Shown: piece after piece, positions 60,208 to 64,000 of the stretch | How positions within the stretch are numbered: the stretch's first letter is position 1 | How the letters are laid out: each line of letters begins with the position of its first letter | DNA from: Rhizobium sp. FKL33 | Lineage (GTDB): Bacteria; Pseudomonadota; Alphaproteobacteria; Rhizobiales; Rhizobiaceae | NCBI RefSeq assembly: GCF_005222915.1 | Contig: NZ_STFX01000009.1 | Coordinates: 96,605 to 160,604 of the forward strand | DNA: 64,000 nt | Reading direction: 5' to 3' | Notes under the pieces: model-generated | What the model saw: the letters and a program-made list of their open reading frames with translations, nothing else | What the model was told of the DNA's origin: nothing | The model's database searches: none | Position numbers and translations under genes: made by a program

Positions 60208-62697
60208 TTATTGCGGCGTTGAAGCCTGATTGCCGAGCGCAGACCATTCGCCGATGACCTTGTCGAACAGCGCGGTGCCGGAGGCGCCTTTCTCGAGCGT
60301 GATCAGGCCGCGGCGGCCATTGCGATAGGTGATCGGAATATCGATCCAGCCGCGATTCTTCATCAGGTCGAGATTGACCTTTTGGGCTTCCGCGTCGCTG
60401 TTGAGCGCGACCATATGGTAATCGTCGGTCACCTTGGCCGGAACGGCGATCAGCGGATTGCCGGCATCCTGCTCGGTCTGCTTGAAGGCGATGCGCTGCA
60501 CGCTTTCGACATTGCCTTCCTCGAAGCCTGCGGGCAGGTCGAAGACGATTTCGACAATGTGGCTCGCCGGAAGCGATGGGTCCATATTCTTCTTGAACGT
60601 GATCAGCGCCGTCAGCTTGCGGCCGGGCGCTTCCACCTTGGCCTGGATCGACGGCACCGGCTTGTCGCCGTCATCCTCGGTCGTCTCGCTCCAGGCGACA
60701 GAGCCGGGCGTCGCAGACGGCGTCGTCTGCCCGAGCCTTTCTTCGTAGAGGAACATCTTCTGGGTTACGCCCAAGCCCGCGGGAGCCGCCGGCTTCGCGT
60801 CGGCGGTCTGGGCGGCCGGATCGGTCGAGGCGACTTCCTTGGATTTCTCGGTCTGGCCCGCGACGCTTTTGCCCTCCGGCAACGCTTCGTCGACAATCGC
60901 CTTGCTGGCGTCGGACTCCGTTTCGCTGCCGTCGGGCATCAGCCGCTGGGTGAATTTCTGCGGGCCGGTATCGAGCGAAGCCACTTCGGTCGGCTTCGCA
61001 GTGGCGGGCGCTTCCGCAGATTTCTCCGACGCTTTGCTCGGAGTAACCGCTTTTTCGGTCTGCGGCGCCGTCGGCGTTTCGGATGGTCCGGTCACCGAAG
61101 CGATCATCTTGCCGAGATCGTCGCGATAGGTCCAGGCGCCATAGGCTGCGCCGCCGAGCACGACAACGCCGGCGAGGGCTGCGACCAGCGGAAGCAACTT
61201 ACGCCCGCTCTTGCCGCCCCGCTCTCTGGCTTTGCCCGGCTTGAAGCCTTTTCCAGCCGCCTTCTTGCCCTTCTTGCCGGCGACGGGCGGAACCTGAACC
61301 CATTCCGGATCCGGTGAGGTCAGGGCCGCCATTTCGTCGAATCCGACGAGTTCCGCCAGTTCGGCGCGCGGAGATTTGTCCTTGTCAGACGCCTCTGACT
61401 GCGGGGCAGTCGCGAGTTCGTCCTGCTTGGCTTTCAAGGCGTCGTCGAAAGCATCGGTCTTGGGCAGGTCGGGCAGATCGTCGAAGCCCGCGCCCCAGCC
61501 GAGATCCTCTTCCGGCGGACGCTTGCCGGGCGGCGGCGGCACGACCTGCCGGCTGATCTCTTCCTGCACGAATGCGTTGAAGCCCGAGACGACATCGGTC
61601 TCGTCATAGACGACGCGGGGCATTTCGGGCTCGCGCCGGCCTTCAGGCTCGCGCGTTTGCGGTTCGATCGCCCAGTTCTGAGAATCGCCGAAAGCTGCCG
61701 TCTCTGTCGCGGCCGCCGGCTGAACCGGCGCGGGCTGCACGTCTTCGAACGGTGTTTGCGGCCATTCCGCCTGGACCGGCTCGGGCTCGCGCGCCGCTAC
61801 GGTCTGGGCCGGCTCTTCATATTGCGGCCAGGTGAAGGGTTCGGCATCCGGCTCGATCGGCTCGGCTTCGACCAGCGGCGCGGGTTCCGGCGTTGAGGCC
61901 GGGGCGACCGGTTCGGAGGCGAGGATCTGGTCGCGCCAATCGACTTCCGTTTCTGAAATGCTTTCGGCAGGCGCCGCTTCAGCAGGCTCTTCCTGGACAG
62001 GAAGAGACTGCTCGGGCTGTTCCGCAACGAAACTCTGTTCGGCTTCCGCCGGCTGTTCGGGATAATAGGGTTCGGTCGGCGCGATGAATGCGTCCGCGGA
62101 GGCCGGGTGATCGACCGTCTCGGCGGTGAACGGCTGTTCGGCGGGATATTCGTCCACCGCCTCGGGCTGCGCCTCTTCGACCCTCGCTTCGATCGGCTCG
62201 GGAGAAACGGGTTCCGCCTGTTCGACAGTTTCGACGACGGCAGGCTCAGCCTGCTCCTCGGCATAGACTGTTTCCGGCTCGGCAGAGACGGCAGCTGGTT
62301 GTTCTTCGACGACAGGCTCGTAGACGTCCTGCTCGGGAGCAGCCTCAGGGGCTGGCTCCGGCTGAGGCTCAACCGCCGGTTCGGGCGCCGCAGCGATCGG
62401 CTCCGGCCCATGTTCCGGCTCCGCTTCGATGAATCTTTCAGGCTCCGGCTGAGGCGCGGCTTCTTCGACCGGCTCCGGCGGCAGGGCCTCGGCGTAGTCG
62501 GCCTCGACTTCGCGAATCGCCGCGTCCAGCTTGTCGAGTTGACGCTGGAACATGCTTTCCGGCGGGCGGGGCTTCATGTTTTCGAGTTGCCGCACCACCG
62601 CGCTGCGCGCGCGGTCATAGACCTTCACGCGCATTTCAGGTGTGTTTTCGCTCAGCCCGTCAACGGCTCGCCGGATAACTGCAATAAAATCGGCCAT
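60208..62697 (-). CDS. large Pro/Glu-rich single-pass membrane protein of unknown function
   Basis: The 829-residue protein has a conserved-looking N-terminal helical part (MADFIAVIRRAVDGLSENTPEMRVKVYDRARSAVVRQLENM, residues 1-41), then about 400 residues dominated by P, E, A and Q (low complexity), one transmembrane helix at about 499-519 (LLPLVAALAGVVVLGGAAYGAW) and a probably periplasmic C-terminal domain (RKLTALITFKKNMDPSLPASHIVEIVFDLPAGF, GWIDIPITYRNGRRGLITLEKG). It lies downstream of purA on the same strand with 59 nt between. I recognise no named family; the domain after the helix has the look of an envelope-binding beta domain. Confidence 0.85.
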   Translation of the reverse strand: MADFIAVIRRAVDGLSENTPEMRVKVYDRARSAVVRQLENMKPRPPESMFQRQLDKLDAAIREVEADYAEALPPEPVEEAAPQPEPERFIEAEPEHGPEPIAAAPEPAVEPQPEPAPEAAPEQDVYEPVVEEQPAAVSAEPETVYAEEQAEPAVVETVEQAEPVSPEPIEARVEEAQPEAVDEYPAEQPFTAETVDHPASADAFIAPTEPYYPEQPAEAEQSFVAEQPEQSLPVQEEPAEAAPAESISETEVDWRDQILASEPVAPASTPEPAPLVEAEPIEPDAEPFTWPQYEEPAQTVAAREPEPVQAEWPQTPFEDVQPAPVQPAAATETAAFGDSQNWAIEPQTREPEGRREPEMPRVVYDETDVVSGFNAFVQEEISRQVVPPPPGKRPPEEDLGWGAGFDDLPDLPKTDAFDDALKAKQDELATAPQSEASDKDKSPRAELAELVGFDEMAALTSPDPEWVQVPPVAGKKGKKAAGKGFKPGKARERGGKSGRKLLPLVAALAGVVVLGGAAYGAWTYRDDLGKMIASVTGPSETPTAPQTEKAVTPSKASEKSAEAPATAKPTEVASLDTGPQKFTQRLMPDGSETESDASKAIVDEALPEGKSVAGQTEKSKEVASTDPAAQTADAKPAAPAGLGVTQKMFLYEERLGQTTPSATPGSVAWSETTEDDGDKPVPSIQAKVEAPGRKLTALITFKKNMDPSLPASHIVEIVFDLPAGFEEGNVESVQRIAFKQTEQDAGNPLIAVPAKVTDDYHMVALNSDAEAQKVNLDLMKNRGWIDIPITYRNGRRGLITLEKGASGTALFDKVIGEWSALGNQASTPQ

Positions 62698-62756
62698 TCG
62701 ATCTTTCTCAAAACCTCAGGGCCCGAATGGAGCGCTCCATTCCGGCCCTGCCGGGA

Positions 62757-64000
62757 TTAGTCTTCAAAAGGATCCGTCACCAAAATCGTGTCGTCGCGTT
62801 CGGGACTGGTCGACAGAAGCGAGACCGGAGCTCCGATGAGTTCTTCCACCTGCCGAACATATTTGATCGCCTGGGCGGGCAGATCGGCCCATTTCCGGGC
62901 CCCGACGGTCGATTCCTTCCATCCTTCCAGCGTTATGTAGACAGGCTGGATCCGGGCTTGCGCCGCCTGTCCTGCCGGAAGGTGGTCGATTTCCACGCCG
63001 TCAAGCGTGTAACCGGTGCAGATCTTCAGTTCATCCAGCCCGTCGAGCACGTCGAGCTTGGTGAGCGCGATGCCGGTGATGCCGTTGGTGGCCACGGATT
63101 GGCGCACCAGGGCGGCGTCGAACCAACCGCAACGTCTCTTTCTACCGGTAACTGTGCCGAATTCATGACCGCGTTCGCCGAGGAACTGGCCGATCTCATC
63201 CTTGAGCTCGGTGGGGAAGGGGCCTTCGCCGACGCGGGTCGTGTAGGCCTTGGTGATTCCGAGCACGTAGTTCAGCGAGCCGGGACCCATGCCGGAGCCG
63301 GCGGCGGCCTGGCCGGCGACCGTGTTGGACGAGGTCACGAAGGGATAGGTGCCATGGTCGACGTCGAGCAGCGTGCCCTGCGCGCCTTCGAACAGGATGC
63401 GGGCGCCCTTGCGGCGCTCGCGGTCGAGCAGCGCCCAGACGGTGTCGGAGAAGGGCAGGATCTTTTCGGCGACCGACGTCAACTCAGTCATGATCGCCTC
63501 ATGGCTGACTTCCTTTTCGCCCAGGCCCCGGCGCAGCGCATTATGATGCGTCAGCAGGCGGTCGACCTTCGCGCCGAGCGAGCCGGGATCGGCGAGGTCG
63601 GTGACGCGGATGGCGCGGCGACCGACCTTGTCTTCATAAGCCGGGCCGATGCCGCGACGGGTGGTGCCGATCTTGGTGCCGGAATTGGAAGCGGCGTCCT
63701 CGCGGATGCCGTCGAGTTCGCGATGCAGCGAGAGAATCAGGGTCGCATTGTCGGCGACGCGCAGGTTCTCGGGGGTGATCGCCACGCCCTGGGCGGCAAG
63801 CTTGTCGATTTCAGCGACCAGCGCATGCGGATCGATGACCACGCCATTGCCGATGATGGCGAGCTTGCCGGGACGCACGACGCCCGACGGAAGCAGCGAG
63901 AGCTTGTAGCTCACGCCGTCGATGACGAGCGTATGGCCGGCATTGTGACCGCCCTGGAAGCGGACCACGATGTCCGCGCGTTCCGAAAGCCAGTCGACAA
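62757..64000 (-). CDS. purA: adenylosuccinate synthetase, N-terminus cut by window
   Basis: PurA joins IMP and aspartate with GTP to make adenylosuccinate, the first AMP-specific step. The visible part begins inside the N-terminal P-loop region ([25 protein letters not shown]), so about 20 residues including the GDEGKGK motif lie beyond the right edge. The rest is complete: [50 protein letters not shown] as [31 protein letters not shown] near the C-terminus. The length agrees with about 432 residues for the full enzyme. Confidence 0.96.
   Translation of the reverse strand, partial: VDWLSERADIVVRFQGGHNAGHTLVIDGVSYKLSLLPSGVVRPGKLAIIGNGVVIDPHALVAEIDKLAAQGVAITPENLRVADNATLILSLHRELDGIREDAASNSGTKIGTTRRGIGPAYEDKVGRRAIRVTDLADPGSLGAKVDRLLTHHNALRRGLGEKEVSHEAIMTELTSVAEKILPFSDTVWALLDRERRKGARILFEGAQGTLLDVDHGTYPFVTSSNTVAGQAAAGSGMGPGSLNYVLGITKAYTTRVGEGPFPTELKDEIGQFLGERGHEFGTVTGRKRRCGWFDAALVRQSVATNGITGIALTKLDVLDGLDELKICTGYTLDGVEIDHLPAGQAAQARIQPVYITLEGWKESTVGARKWADLPAQAIKYVRQVEELIGAPVSLLSTSPERDDTILVTDPFED

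Overview
The window reads as chromosome of an alphaproteobacterium of the order Hyphomicrobiales (Rhizobiales; Rhizobium, Martelella or Brucella-like). The evidence is the set of lineage-typical genes: the cell-cycle regulators CtrA, ChpT and SciP (DUF1153), RpoH with an alphaproteobacterial sequence, EipA (DUF1134), Omp25-type beta-barrels, a glpDSTPQUV-type glycerol locus, GANTC sites and CtrA boxes. The DNA is GC-rich with high coding density, apart from one visibly AT-rich two-gene island at about 23.1-25.2 kb. Genus was not determined.

Layout. 0-7.2 kb: a FadL-like channel cut by the window edge, glmM, two related Omp25-type outer-membrane proteins each behind a textbook CtrA box, an esterase pair, and a DUF992 protein. 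7.3-10.3 kb: serC-serA behind a structured leader. 10.3-13.5 kb: an orphan DUF2793 gene, sciP, mnmA, tRNA-Met and an acyl-carrier-like membrane protein. 13.7-23.1 kb: a catabolic cluster with an IclR regulator and a non-phosphorylative L-fuconate-type pathway (lactonase-like amidohydrolase, FucD-like dehydratase, BDH2-like dehydrogenase, FAH-family hydrolase). It also holds a CaiB-type CoA-transferase, two MaoC proteins, a Gfo/Idh/MocA oxidoreductase and a solute-binding-like protein without a signal peptide. A palindrome-rich repeat of RIME type lies inside it. 23.2-25.0 kb: the AT-rich ParA-HEPN pair.

25.2-34.6 kb: an acetyltransferase, then the glycerol/glycerol-3-phosphate locus glpR, glpD, glpS, glpT, glpP, glpQ, glpU, glpV, with repeated TTTCGTTTTCG-like operators. 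34.6-44.4 kb: UDP-glucuronate decarboxylase, a D-2-hydroxyacid dehydrogenase, a P-loop kinase, a cold-shock protein, an aldo/keto reductase of the L-fucose dehydrogenase type divergent from a BtpA/SgcQ - M42 peptidase - FGGY kinase operon, a diguanylate cyclase and a nitroreductase. 44.5-51.7 kb: a divergent sugar ABC system carrying two RbsD/FucU proteins and a ribokinase-like kinase. 51.8-55.5 kb: fliJ-like gene, ctrA, a receiver protein, chpT and eipA. 55.6-64 kb: a coiled-coil membrane protein, an SpoU methyltransferase, a small membrane protein, rluD, rpoH, a large Pro/Glu-rich membrane protein and purA, which runs off the edge.

The genes fit together in two ways. First, CtrA, its phosphotransferase ChpT, its inhibitor SciP and several probable CtrA targets (two OMPs, EipA, FliJ, ctrA and sciP themselves) are all in one window. 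Second, three separate loci (13.7-23.1, 38-39 and 44.5-51.7 kb) could supply import, mutarotation, oxidation and breakdown of L-fucose or a related sugar; this link is inferred from gene families. The most likely undescribed systems are the ParA-HEPN island, the CoA-transferase/MaoC/fuconate cluster and the BtpA-M42-FGGY operon.
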